64,000 nucleotides of DNA, from the NCBI RefSeq assembly GCF_029962835.1, contig NC_080588.1, positions 67,128,501-67,192,500 on the forward strand, in the 5' to 3' direction. The translations under genes were made by a program, and so were the position numbers. This DNA is from Magnolia sinica. Taxonomy: Eukaryota > Streptophyta > Magnoliopsida > Magnoliales > Magnoliaceae. Below, in pieces: positions 1 through 11,583 of this stretch. Every line of letters starts with the position of its first letter. The first letter of the stretch is position 1. Below the pieces are notes generated by a model. That model was given only the letters and a program-made list of their open reading frames with translations, did not search any database and was not told the origin of the DNA.

Positions 1-11
1 CTCTTACACCT

Positions 12-178
12 TGATCCCTAGCTCAAGTGGTAGACTGAGTGAAAGATACCTCATTTCAACACTGAGGTTTTGGTATCAGTCCCTAGTGGGGGTGGCTAAC
101 CGTGAAGTGTGAACTGCCAATGGGGTACACTAACAAGCTAACAAAAAGAAACAAAAAGAAAAAGGAAAAAAGAAAAAA
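12..178 (+). mobile_element. tRNA-derived SINE, copy 1
   Basis: A sequence matching the RNA polymerase III A box (TAGCTCAAGTGG, 19-30) is followed about 40 bp later by a B-box-like GGTATCAGTCC (72-82), and the unit ends in an A-rich tail (about 140-177). The same layout and most of the same bases recur at 5356-5482, which supports a dispersed SINE family. The left edge lies close to the window start, so the target duplication could not be settled. It encodes no protein; such elements move using the machinery of LINEs. Confidence 0.7.
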
Positions 179-1356
179 CTGCTACTTACCCATTAGTGCT
201 AGAGCTTTTGGTACGTTGGTCAGTTGTCTTTTATCTTTTGGTCATAGGCATGAGTAATGGGTTCATTCCTTGTTTGACAAGCACCCTTAATCATGTATTG
301 ATAGACTATGCTATTGTATAGATTAAAATATAAATGATGGTACACTTACACGAGTGCATGCACGCATCTATCATGAATATTATACATTATTACATTTTTT
401 GTTTTTCAAAGATAATGGTTACACATATGCATATCAAAAGTGATTGAACATTGATGATTGCACACGTAGCACAGTTAAATATGGCAAGCATGTGCATGGA
501 TAAATATAATCTTCATCTACACCAAAGTTATAAAGCGTCATCAATGAGAGATGTGCCATGTGACCCTGCAGAGAGGCTGCCATCCACGTTCATTTGTTAG
601 CTTGTTATAGAGCATGAACCCAAATTTGAATCATTTCCAAAGCTCGAGTGGATCACACTGTGAGAAACAGTGGGAATAGAGATGATCACCATTAAAACCT
701 TCCCAGAGCCTCTGGTAATGTTTATTTGTCACCCAGCTTGTTCATAAGGTCACACAAACATGGAAAACGGGAAAACCCAGATATCACCATAATCAAAACT
801 TCCCTAGTACTTGAGAAGTTTTTAATGGTAGGCATTCAATCTCCAATATTTACTATGGTATGGTCTACTTGAGCTTTACGTGTGTTTCAATTTTGAGCCT
901 GTGTTTTGAAATAAAATGGCAAAATAGATGAACAAAATGAATATATGACAGAGTCACCATGCAATGGCGATGATGGATGACTCTCGAAAGAGGTGTGATC
1001 GATGGTCCAATGGTATGATATTCATGATCATTTGTCCATGGTTAGCATGCATGTGGGTATGGACAAACCATAGCCATGGTTGTCACATCTATTAGTGACA
1101 ACTTGACCATATTCCAAACAGCCCCTCTGGACATCCTAATATGGCGAAGCGTAGCCATGGATAGGTGATCCCAGACCGCTGATGTGATGGGCCACACCGT
1201 GGATGGTCTATCCGCCAAAATTCCCCAGGCTGGAAGATTCCAGCTGCCCTCTTTTTCATTGAAAGTGAAACATCTTTGTATTTCTTTCCTAAAGGTTGAT
1301 GTCCTGGTCGCATTTTACACGGCTAGGATGACCCAGCTCCCCTTGAGCGCAACTTG
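179..1356. other. intergenic, no gene seen
   Basis: AT-rich sequence with no reading frame that resembles a known protein and no splice-consistent exons. It contains phrases typical of the fold-back repeats in this window, but no pair of ends that I could match. Confidence 0.6.
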
Positions 1357-1713
1357 GGTGAGACCCTGACAGTAGGGCCCACCTCCATATATGCATTGCA
1401 TATCTAAACCGTTCATATGTTTTTGCAGCTTATTCTAGGATGTGATCCCAAAAAAGTTTATTGGCCATCTAACCTATTGATAAGGTCATTTTGAATGAAA
1501 AGAAAAAATAAAAATCAGCTTGATCTAATACTTTTGTGGCCCACAAAAGGTTTCCAATGGCCATTAGCTATTGTTTCATGTGGTGTGGTTCACCTGAAAT
1601 TGTTATCAGCTTCATTTTTTAGACTGTGAGTTAAAATAAGCCAAAAAAACAGATTAACAACGTGGATATACAATTCACATATTGAGGTGGGCCATTATGG
1701 CCAAGGTCTCATC
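1357..1713. repeat. fold-back MITE, GGGCCCAC/TGATGTATG type
   Basis: The left end (GGTGAGACC, then GGGCCCACCTCCATATATG) and the right end are inverted copies of each other over roughly 65 bp, with mismatches. Both ends carry the core found in the other elements of this group. The element is non-coding. Edges are approximate and no certain target duplication was found. Confidence 0.65.
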
Positions 1714-3244
1714 TTCTTCCTGGGTTATGAGTCTCATTCAAGTCATTTTCGCTCTTTTTGCTGTTTTTTTTCTATTTAGAGATGGGTAGCGTAAAGCATA
1801 TTTGAAAGTTGTTCGATCCAACAACAATAATCTAGTGATACGATGTCCAATCAAATCATGCCATAGTAGAGAAGGATGGGAACAGACTAGGTGCAGCTCA
1901 TATCTCATCCAATCTGATGCAACCCTTACCATGGGGCCCACCTTGATGTATGTACTTTTCCAGCCATCTAGGCTCGCCCACGATGGGTGCGTAGAATCCA
2001 AACCGTACATCTGATTCTCATGTTTACCATATATCCTAAAGGATCATAGTCCCATAAAAAAACGCAGGTGGACACCACAGGGTGCATTGTACAATCGCTC
2101 CTAAAACCCATATATTCACGTAGTGCAGCGCACCTGAATTTTGGTATCCCTTCATCCTGGTGAGGTGTGCCTGATGACAGGATTGGATGGTGGAACCCAC
2201 GTTCCATCTGAAAGTTTATACGGTGGGCGTTGCCTCCCCAACATCCCCATTTTTCCCTTTGGTGTGGTCCGACTGAGCTATGGATTAGGCTGGGATTTTT
2301 GAATCTAGGCCTACCATGAGGGCCACATCTAATGGAAGGATTAGATGGAACTTACATATCATAGGGGTACCACACAGCTCAAGTGAAAAACCAATGTGAT
2401 AATTCCTTGTACAAGAAAGAAAGTACCCCATCTTCTCAGTTTTGTCATCTGATGGATAGATTTCGATTGCCACGTGGGCTCCTGGGATGTAGAATTGGCG
2501 AAGTGGGCCTGATGGTCTTGGATCGTCTATCTTATCAGCGGTGGGGATTGTACCATGATGCCACGGATGGTCCAAATGCAAAGTACTGTTAAAGTCTTTT
2601 TTTTTTTTTTTTAAAGCATTTATAAAAGAGCAGCAGTTTATTGATGGGATGGCTACCATCAGTTTATTGTTTGAATGTGCTTCATATCCACACCGTCTAT
2701 CCATTTTTTCAGCTCATTTGAAGCCGTTGCCCCAAATTTTAAGAGGATCTAAATCTTAAGTGGACCGTACCATGGGAAAAAAGTAGTGAATGAGTATTAA
2801 AAGCTACCAATGTTTCCAATAAGTTAATAACTTCATCCGTTTCTAGGCTAGGATTCTTCTGTAGGATATGGATTTTGTACCAAAACCATTGTTAGGACCC
2901 AACTTTATCCATCGTGATGACAAGACGTGAAGACAAGAAGACAAGATTTGATTAGATGGCAAGATCTGATTAGATAGCAGGCCAATGTGGAAGAGCATGA
3001 TGATGCCACTGATATGCCCTCAAATCAAATACGGATACACAGCGGATGAGGGCTGATTAGGTGCAGCCCTCCTCATCCAATACGATGTGGCCTCATCGTA
3101 CTGCCCCCTTGATGCATGCACTTTATATCTACGATTGTCCATCTATTTTGTAAAATTATTTTAAGACATGACACAAAAAAAATATAATAGGTCTAACACC
3201 AGGTAGGCAATACAATTGGAAACAGTGGTGCTTGACCCTTAAAA
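1714..3244. other. intergenic, eroded MITE ends, no gene
   Basis: No coding region is recognisable. Single-sided copies of the MITE core occur (for example GGGGCCCACCTTGATGTATG at 1934-1953, and a weaker one near 3108), suggesting broken elements. Confidence 0.55.
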
Positions 3245-3247
3245 GCT

Positions 3248-3268
3248 TATATATATATATATATATAT
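3248..3268. repeat. (TA)n microsatellite
   Basis: About ten TA units directly next to the left end of the MITE at about 3270. Confidence 0.9.
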
Positions 3269-3269
3269 C

Positions 3270-3757
3270 AAGCTCATGAGAACTTTTCGTGAGGTTGAGC
3301 TATGTGGCCCCATTGTGATGTATGTTGAACACCAATACCGTACATTTGATGAATCTCCTTTAAATAATGAGATATGGGAAAAATCAATTGCATATTGAAC
3401 TCAGGTAAGTCATATTATTTAAACTTATGTGAAGACATGCCTAAAATATATAAAAATACTTGATAAGGCTCACTTGAAATTTAAATGCAATTGAAACTTG
3501 TTTTAACCCCTCATCTAAGTGGGACACACGTAATGGATGAACTTAATTTGTGAAACACATATCGGTGGGTCCAATAAATGATTATGAATGTTTTAATGGA
3601 AGGTGACTCCTCTCAACTTTTATATGTGGCATGGCCCACACAAGTCATAGAATGACTTGAGTTTTAAGCCCAGGTTACATCTAACTGATGGGATAGATGT
3701 TCGACACACATCATGGTGGGCCCATGCAGCTCGACCTCATGAGTATTTTCCTTGAGC
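3270..3757. repeat. fold-back MITE, GAGGTTGAGC-ended type
   Basis: The left end has GAGGTTGAGC then TGTGGCCCCATTGTGATGTATG. The right end has the inverted counterpart, with CATCATGGTGGGCCCATG followed by GCTCGACCTCATGAG. The element is non-coding and about 490 bp long. The stretch 18205-18665 resembles it in the opposite orientation. Confidence 0.65.
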
Positions 3758-3810
3758 TCCACCGCATAGAACCATTTTCCACACGCGCGTGCGCACACAC
3801 ACACACATAT

Positions 3811-3950
3811 GTATAACATTTGTACCGGTCGGGGGAGTACCAATGCGCTTCTAGTTAGGGGGGTTTTACGTATGACATATATATAGCATTTGTACCGGTC
3901 GGGGGAGTACCAATCCGCTTCTAGTCAGGGGGGTTTTACGTATGACATCT
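3811..3950. repeat. 2 x 70-bp tandem repeat
   Basis: Two adjacent units (3811-3880 and 3881-3950) differ at only a few positions. Each contains TTGTACCGG, then GGGGGAGTACCAA and GGGGGGTTTTACGTATGACA. A short alternating purine/pyrimidine run (CGCGTGCGCACACAC) lies just upstream. Confidence 0.85.
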
Positions 3951-5341
3951 TTGTGGGCCCGTAATATAAACTGCTCGGATCACCGCGCTATGGGCCCCGC
4001 TCGGGCAAAGTAAAAATCGGAAATTTTGGGTGGCTTTTGGAAATTGGAAGGGGTAATCGGCTATCAAGATCAAGAGGAATTATAATATCCTTGACTGCCT
4101 TGACCCATGCACATGCACAACATCTGTGGTTCAGTTATCCAAGCCGCTGGTCTGTTGGGCCCACTATAGATGTGCAGTGCCTCAAGAGCATCTTGAATTC
4201 GACAGATCATAACCTTTCAATTTGGAACCTTCAAATAAGAGATGCAACAACAATTCACATTCAACAAACGACTGGTGGCTATGATCTTTTCATCCCGTAG
4301 GTTTTCAGGATCATGATCAATCCACGTAAATACCAACAGACCAACGGTCTGGATCACTGCAAAATGGGTCCCACTTGTACAAACTTAGTCTAGTGTGCAT
4401 ATCCTGGGCTAGCATCGCATAATTCCTCATCGACACCAGTACTTGAGCTTCGCTGAGCCCACACGCGTGTATAAGCTATTGCACGGGCCACCACATGCCA
4501 GTGTAGTAGACACGTGTGATATCCAAGCCATCTCCGAAGGGTACGGCTATGTAGATTCTGTATCCCAAAAATAAGATCATTCCACTAGTCAGGTGGGCCA
4601 CAGTTAACTGAACGAATGTACCGATGTAAAAGAATTGACACGTGTACTCAATGAAACATCTTTGTTTTCCTTCCGTAACATCTACACGGTGACTTAGACA
4701 TGATGGATGGCTTGGATGTTTCACTCGTGTGACACAATGGCATGAGTTGTGGCGCGTGAATTAGCTGACTTGTACCCGCGTGTGGGCTTAGAAAAGATTT
4801 CTTCATTGTAATAAACAAACGGTACTAACGAATCCATAGTATAAATTTTTTTTTTAACGAAACTTTAGAAATCTCCAATGGTGCCTGACTCAAGGCCCAC
4901 AAATCGTAAGGTTTGGATGATCATATCCATTGATTTGATGACGTTTTCCCGTTGCATGTAGACCGTTGGATGGGCTCTTTTTTTTTCCAAACCGCGTGTT
5001 TCTAATCCAAAGTTACACCAATCAATGGCTAGGATTATCCAACAACTATAATTTTGGGGGCATGCCCGTCCATCACTGGACCCAGTTCACGGTCTAGATC
5101 TAATGGATCATTGCCACGTGCATGGAAAAAGAGTGCTGGGTCACTGACACAGATTAGATGGGACAACCACATTACTCGTTTTTCTCCCTTCTCAGCAAGA
5201 AACTTCGACCCTTAGTTTGCAAAAGTGAGTCTCACTGATGGTGATCCGGACCATTGGTCCGATGTGGATGGATGGATGAACCTCAAAGCATCTCAGGTTG
5301 GAAAATCCTAGCCGCCAATTTAGACCTCCTTTTAAGTTGAA
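3951..5341. other. intergenic, no gene seen
   Basis: Only short chance frames are present. I see no domain signature, RNA gene or complete repeat. Confidence 0.55.
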
Positions 5342-5496
5342 TGTGGACCTGTCCATGGCTCAAGTAGTAGAGTGAGTGAAGATAACCTCATTTCAACAAT
5401 GAGGTCTTGGTATACTTTCCCAAGTGGGGTGTGACTGTGTGTGTAGTAACGTGCTAACCAATAATTAAAAATAAAATAAAATTGTGGACCTATCCA
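5342..5496 (+). mobile_element. tRNA-derived SINE, copy 2, with target duplication
   Basis: The body (5356-5482) is a diverged second copy of the SINE at the window start: TGGCTCAAGTAGTAGAGTGA, then a CCTCATTTCAACAATGAGG block, then an A-rich tail. It is flanked by TGTGGACCTGTCCA (5342-5355) and TGTGGACCTATCCA (5483-5496), a 14-bp target duplication with one mismatch. This shows an insertion by target-primed reverse transcription. Confidence 0.85.
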
Positions 5497-6171
5497 ATAT
5501 ATTTTTAAGGCATGGTCCATCCACATTAGTGGATCTATGGACCAATGGTCTGGATCACTAAAACGTGGGCTGCCATACTGAAAACTTGAAACCTGAGGAT
5601 ACTTGTGTGGAGGATCTCATAATTCCTCTTTACAAGCCATCTAATAATCATGGTTAAAGTTAAACATGTTTACAAAAAGTAAAATTTTATTACTTCTAAA
5701 GGGTAAGAAGGCTAAGAATCATAGGAGCCAAAAACAAGGAATGACTACACTTCTAACCAGGGAGGAAAGCCCAAACATTAGGTGAGTAAAGCAAAAGAGA
5801 AGCCTACACCAACGTAAAGGTAAAGGTAAAAGAAGCAAAAAAGAAAAGCCTATACCCTAGCTAAGGAACAAAGAAACCCACACCTCGGACAAAAAAAGAA
5901 AGAAGAAGAAGAAAGAAACAAAAACGCCCACACCCTAAGCTAGAAAAACAGAAGAAGAAGATCATCGATAGAGCAAGAGAGTAGAAAACTAATAAAATAA
6001 TAAATAAAAAGCGTAGCTAGCTAAACAATAGAGATGATGCAAGGGACCGACAATAAAGGACACCCACCATCCTAGCAATGAGGGCACTATTTCTCTTATA
6101 AAAGATGCGAGCATGGGCATTAAAATAGTACCCAAGGCAATTCCTCAAATGCACATAGAACCACGTAGGTT
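5497..6171. other. intergenic, purine-rich, no gene
   Basis: Strongly A/G-rich between about 5690 and 6030, with loose repetition of AAGCCTACACC-like phrases. No coding or RNA gene signal. Confidence 0.55.
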
Positions 6172-6176
6172 AGGAA

Positions 6177-7015
6177 TGATGGGGTTTTCCTCCTCAGTTC
6201 AGAGAAGATGTGGTGCAGATCGGATGCCACAAATCTTGGCATTACTGCGCTACTCGACCAATTGAGTAGGCCGCTCGACCAGTTGAACGGTGTTCGACTC
6301 AGAGTCTAGCGAGCTATTTGTTTTGAAATTTCGTGCTACTCAACCAGTCGAGGGTCAAGCTCGACCGGTCGAGTAGGCTGCTCGACCAGTCAAGGGCCTG
6401 ACTCGATTAGTCGAGAATTATACAGATTCAGTTCGAATTTAGTGAGGACTGCGTAAATTTGAGGCGATTTCACAAGAGGTGCGGAAAGAAGTTGCCTAAA
6501 CTACAAATAGGGGTCATAGGGTTATTTTAGGGTAATTCAAGAAGTTTTCTAAAGCTTTACAAGGGTTTGCTAAAGAGTTTAGGACTATCAAATGTGAGAG
6601 TGAGAGAGAGAGAGAGAGAAAGAAAAGAGAGAGAGAGAGAGAGGAAACTTGTGGAAGGGAGGTTCTGCTCGTAGAGGTGATCTACTTCGCAGTCGATGTC
6701 TCAGCGCTTCTACATCCTCGTGATCGGTGTGATCTCTACTTTTTTCATTATTCTCTTATTGTTCATCCGCTTCTGCATGAGCGAAGAAGGTTTGATCTAA
6801 GCAGTGTGTGCTTGTGATCAGTTGTAACATTCTACTTTACAGTGAATTGTTGCTCTAGATGAGGTCCCGTAATTTTTACCTCTTTGAGGGTTTTCCACGT
6901 AAAAATCTCTTGTGTCATATGGTTTGTGCTTTTATTTGTTTCATTACTTTATTATCCCATAATTCTGGTGTTTTGGGAGGCTAGATCCTAAAGTTTTGTG
7001 CAATGACTCCTAACA
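6177..7015 (+). repeat. left LTR of the copia element
   Basis: 839 bp, TGATGGGG to CTAACA. The first third holds an array of near-palindromes of the form CTCGACC(A/G)GTCGAG (about 6246-6412). A GA-rich run follows (6597-6645), then a region homologous to the end of the right LTR. It pairs with 11813-12650. Confidence 0.95.
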
Positions 7016-7018
7016 AAG

Positions 7019-7030
7019 TGGTATCAGAGA
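7019..7030 (+). other. retrotransposon primer binding site
   Basis: TGGTATCAGAG begins three bases after the LTR end. It is the usual copia primer site, complementary to the 3' end of initiator tRNA-Met. Confidence 0.85.
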
Positions 7031-7069
7031 GTTCAGGTTGGTTGAACGGAGTGGGATCGGTTCTGAATT

Positions 7070-7660
7070 ATGGAAGGTGGCTCATCAAGGATGATCAGTC
7101 TCAATAGTTCTAATGGGACCATATGGAAAGCTAAGATGGAGGACTTGCTTTATTGCAAGGACTTGTATTCTTCAATTCAAGGTATATCAACAAAGTCAAA
7201 GGATATGTCAGATGATGATTGGAAGAAGTTGGATTGGAAGGTGATGGGGTTTATTAGACAATGACTGGACGATTCCATATTCCACCATGTGTCTATGGAG
7301 ACCTCAGCCGCTAGCCTATGGCTGAAATCATAAGGGTTGTATGAGAGGGAGACAGCCGGCGATAAAATTTTTTTGATAAGACGACTTGTGAATCTCAAGT
7401 TCAAAAATGGTGGTTCTGTGGCCGAGCACATGAATGAAGTCAACAATATATTGAACCAGCTCTCCGCTATGAAGATGGTCTTGGACGTTGAATTATAAGC
7501 TTTGCTATTGCTTAGCTCATTGTCTGATAGTTGGGAGACATTGGTGGTGTCTCTGAGTAACTCTATGTCAGACGGAAAGGTGTCCATGGAATAGGTAACT
7601 AGTTGTCTCTTCAATGAGGAGACAAGGAGGAAGTCTCAGGGGTCTACTCAACAAGAGGCC
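7070..7660 (+). pseudogene. copia gag remnant
   Basis: From the ATG at 7070 a frame encodes a copia Gag start (the NGTIWKAKMEDLLYCKDLY type, with W and K/D positions usual in UBN2 Gag domains) and stops after I-R-Q at 7262. Translation beyond that stop continues to resemble Gag (EHMNEVNNILNQL, then LSSLSDSWETLVVSLS) through further stops. Gag normally forms the retrotransposon capsid; this copy cannot make one. It is interrupted at 7669 by a hAT-like element, and its zinc knuckle remnant appears after that element (about 8620-8655, WNYGKKGHYN). Confidence 0.85.
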
Positions 7661-8080
7661 CTTGTGATTAGAGCTGTACACGAGTCGAGCCAAGTCGAGT
7701 ATTGCCCAGCTTGTGCTCGGCTCGCACTGCCTGAGTCCCAGCTCGTACTCGGCCCGGCTTGGGCTTCGAGCTCAGATGCCTAGCTCGTGCTCTGCTTGTC
7801 CGAGTTCGAGCAAATATCGAGCTGAGTCGAATATGAGTATTTCTGACATATATTAATGATTTATACAAAAAATAATAAAAAATGAACACCATAAAAAATT
7901 TAATTTCTGACATATATTAACAATTTATATAAAAAAAAATCAACACCACATTACCGGGGGAGCTGCAACAGGAACAAGTTAAACGACTGGCACCATGCGT
8001 GCAGGGCAGGGACGAGCTGCAGCATTGGACAGGGGCACCGGGCAGGGCAAGGATGAGCAGCAGGGACTAACACCGGACAG

Positions 8081-8135
<55 letters not shown>

Positions 8136-8536
8136 AGAAGAAGAAGAAGAAGAAGAAGAAGAAGAAGAGGGACGGCCCGGGCGGCATCGAACAGGGGAAA
8201 TGAGAGGACTCCGGCCAGGGGAAATGAGAGGAGAGAGGGGGGGGGGAAGAAAATGGATGGGTATTTTGGTTTTGAACGGGCACTGGGAGGGGCGTAGAGT
8301 TTTTTTGAACGGGCAGGCTGAAAGCAACTGGGAGTTAGGGTTTTTTTTTAATTTGGGGTATATATACCCCTGGTCGAGTATGAGTCAAGTGTGAGTCGAG
8401 TATTGCCCTGCTCGAAATCTATTCGAGTACTAAAAATCAACATGCTCGGCTCAAACTCATTTCGAGTCGAGTAATTCCAATTCGAGTCGAGCGAGTAACG
8501 GAGCTTACTCTGCTCGTGTACAGCTCTACTTGTTAC
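7661..8536. mobile_element. hAT-like non-autonomous element nested in copia gag
   Basis: The element (7669-8528, 860 bp) has perfect 16-bp terminal inverted repeats, TAGAGCTGTACACGAG at the left and its reverse complement at the right. Flanking octamers CTTGTGAT (7661-7668) and CTTGTTAC (8529-8536) agree at 6 of 8 bases, as expected for an old 8-bp hAT target duplication. Subterminal regions are rich in CTCGAG/TCGAGT words. It carries no transposase. A (GA)n(GAA)n microsatellite lies inside. Confidence 0.85.
8084..8168. repeat. (GA)n(GAA)n compound microsatellite
   Basis: About 24 GA units run directly into about 12 GAA units, inside the nested hAT-like element. Long Ser-Leu or Arg-Glu frames here are microsatellite artefacts. 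Confidence 0.95.
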
Positions 8537-8549
8537 AAAAGAACGGGGG

Positions 8550-9900
8550 AGAAGAAAGAACAGAAAGGACGGGAAGGCCCGAGATAAATCAAGAGGCAAG
8601 TCGAATATCAGGAAGGATGTTGAATACTGGAATTATGGTAAGAAGGGCCACTATAATGTGCATCTGCTCCTATGTCCTCGAGAGAGAGACAGGTAGATCA
8701 TGGAAGTGCATCCGCACTGACAATGGTGGTGAATACATCGGTAACTTTCATGAGTATTGTAAGTCTCTAGGTATATGGCATGAGTAGACGTTTTCCAAGA
8801 TCCCCAGCATAATAGTGTGGCTAAGCGAATGAATCGCACCATTGTAGAGAGAATCAGATGTATATTATCTCATGTGAAGTTGCCCAAGATGTTCTGGGGA
8901 GAAGCAATGCACATGATAGTGTATTTGATAAACAGGTCTCCATCAGCCCCGTTGAATGGTGAAGTATTCAAGAAGGTGTGGACTAGACAAGATCCATCGT
9001 ACAGTCATCTAAGGGTGTTTAGATGTAGGCCATCCGTTCATGTACCAAAGGACGAGAGGTTCAAGCTCGATATGAAGATCAGGCAATGTATGTTCTTGGG
9101 GTACGGTGATAAAAAGTTCGGCTAAAGATTGTGGGATTTGACTGAGAAGAAGCTCGTCAAGAGCAGAGATGTGGTTTTCTTTGAAGACCAAGGTATAGAA
9201 GACATTTGTAAGCCAAAGAAGACCCAACCTAGTTCGAGTGAGTTAGAAGATGTGGATCCGGTTATTCCTCCTATGGTGCCTGATGACGAGAGAGTACAAC
9301 AAGGTACAAAGGATGAGAGAGTTCCTATAGAAGATGGACCGGGGGAGCAGCCCCCACCTGATCCACATGTTGAGCCACATGTGAGGAGGTCATATGGGGA
9401 TAGACAGCCGTCCAAGAGGTACTCGCCGCATGGGTACATTATGCTCACTGATGAGGGAGAGCCAGAAGATTATTCTGAGGCCCTAGCTAACGAGCATATG
9501 AGGGAGTGGTTAAAAGCTATGTAAGAGGAGATGAAATCCTTTCATAAGGACCACACCTATGATATAGTAAAAAGGATACTGCAATATCTAAGAAACTCAT
9601 TCAGGTTGAGCCTATGCTATGGTGACAAAAAAACTATGTTAGAGGGCTACACATATGTAGATATGGCAAGTGACATAGATTCCGGAAAGTCTATATCGGG
9701 GTTCATGTTTACGTTTGTAGGAGGAGAAGTTTCTTGGCAAAGCAAGATACAGAAGGTCATAACACTGTTGACGACAGAGGCCGAGTACATTGCGGTCATA
9801 GAGGCATGTAAAGAGATGCTTTGGATGAAGAGGTTCCTATAGGAACTTAGCCTGAAGAAAGAGCAGCACGTGGTCTATTGCGATGTCAAAGTACTATACA
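8550..9900 (+). pseudogene. copia pol remnant, copy 1 (integrase - RNase H)
   Basis: Successive frames give the integrase core (IRTDNGGEYIGNFHEYCKS near 8709-8765, with D and E catalytic positions), then AKRMNRTIVERIRCILSH and the LFLGYG-like integrase end near 9100. The linker to reverse transcriptase follows, up to EEMKSFHKDHTYD (9529-9561). The sequence then jumps directly to the start of RNase H (ILQYLRNSFRLSLCYG, then SDIDSGKSISGF and TTEAEYIA). The reverse transcriptase core with its Y-x-D-D site is absent, as are protease and the integrase zinc domain. Stops at 9122, 9522 and 9840 break the frame. Confidence 0.9.
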
Positions 9901-10232
9901 CTTGAGCAAGAATCGAAGCCAGCACTCCAAGTCGAAGCACATAAAGATTTGGTTTTGAACGGGCACTGGGAGGGGCGTAGAGTTTTTTTGAACGGGCAGG
10001 CTGAAAGCGACTGGGAGTTAGGGTTTTTTTTTAATTTGGGGTATATATACCCCTGGTCGAGTATGAGTCAAGTGTGAGTCGAGTATTGCCCTGCTCGAAA
10101 TCTATTCGAGTACTAAAAATCAACGCGCTCGGCTTAAACTCATTTCGAGTCGAGTAATTCCAAGTCGAGTCGAGCGAGTAACTGAGCTTACTCTGCTCGT
10201 GTACAGCTCTACTTGTTACAAAAGAACGGGGG

Positions 10233-11583
10233 AGAAGAAAGAACAGAAAGGACGGGAAGGCCCGAGATAAATCAAGAGGCAAGTCGAATACCAGGAAGGA
10301 TGTTGAATGCTGGAATTATGGCAAGAAGGGCCACTACAATGTGCATCTGCTCCTACGTCCTCGAGAGAGAGACAGGTAGATCATTGAAGTGCATCCGCAC
10401 TGACAATGGTGGTGAATACATCGGTAACTTTCATGAGTATTGTAAGTCTCTAGGTATATGACATAAGTAGACATTTTCCAAGATCCCCAGCATAATGGTA
10501 TGGCTAAGCGAATGAATCGCACCATTGTAGAGAGAATCAGATGCATATTATCTCATGTGAAGTTGCCCAAGACGTTCTGGGGAGAAGCAATGCACATGAT
10601 AGTGTATTTGATAAACAGGTCTCCATCAGCCCCGTTGAATGGCGAAGTATTTAAGAAGGTGTGGACTGGACAAGATCCATCGTACAGTCATCTCAGGGTG
10701 TTTAGATGTAGGCCATCCGTTCACGTACCAAAGGACGAGAGGTCCAAGCTCGATATGAAGATCAGGCAATGTATGTTCTTGGGGTACGGTAATAAAAAGT
10801 TCGGCTAAAGATTGTGGGATCTGACTGAGAAGAAGCTCGTCAAGAGCATAGATGTGGTTTTCTTTGAAGACCAAGGTATAGAAGACATTTGTAAGCCAAA
10901 GAAGACCCAACCTAGTTCGAGTGAGTTAGAAGACGTGGATCCGGTTATTCCTCCTATGGTGCCTGATGACGAGAGAGTACAACAAGGTACAAAGGATGAG
11001 AGAGTTCCTATAGAAGATGGACCGGGGGAGCAGCCCCCACCTGATTCACATGTTGAGCCACATGTGAAGAAGTCATATGGGGATAGACAGTCGTCCAAGA
11101 GGTACTCGCCGCATGGGTACATTATGCTCACTGATGAGGGAGAGCCAGAAGATTATTCTGAGGCCCTAGCTAACGAACATAAGAGGGAGTGGTTAAAAGC
11201 TATGTAAGAGGAGATGGAATCCTTTCATAAGGACCACACCTATGATATAGTAAAAAGGATACTGCAATATCTAAGAAACTCATTCAGGTTGAGCCTATGC
11301 TATGGTGACAAAAAAACTATGTTAGAGGGCTACACATATATAGATATGTCAAGTGACATAGATTCCGGAAAGTCTATATCGGGGTTCATGTTTACGTTTA
11401 TAGGAGGAGAAGTTTCTTAGCAAAGCAAGATACAGAAGGTCATAACACTGTTGACGACAGAGGCTGAGTACATTGCGGTCATAGAGGCATGTAAAGAGAT
11501 GCTTTGGATGAAGAGGTTCCTATAGGAACTTAGCCTGAAGAAAGAGCAGCACGTGGTCTATTGCGATGTCAAAGTACTATACA
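10233..11583 (+). pseudogene. copia pol remnant, copy 2
   Basis: Duplicate of the preceding pol remnant, shifted by 1,683 bp, with the same two internal losses and mostly the same stops. It has an extra stop within RNase H (after FTFIGGEVS, 11418). The shared deletions show that they predate the duplication. Confidence 0.9.

Noticed and set aside
6246-6412. A CRISPR-like array
   Set aside because: Box spacing is irregular, the boxes are not identical, and the array lies in a plant retrotransposon LTR.
8550-11583. An autonomous copia element
   Set aside because: Protease and the RT core are absent, stops are frequent, and the pol remnant is present twice.
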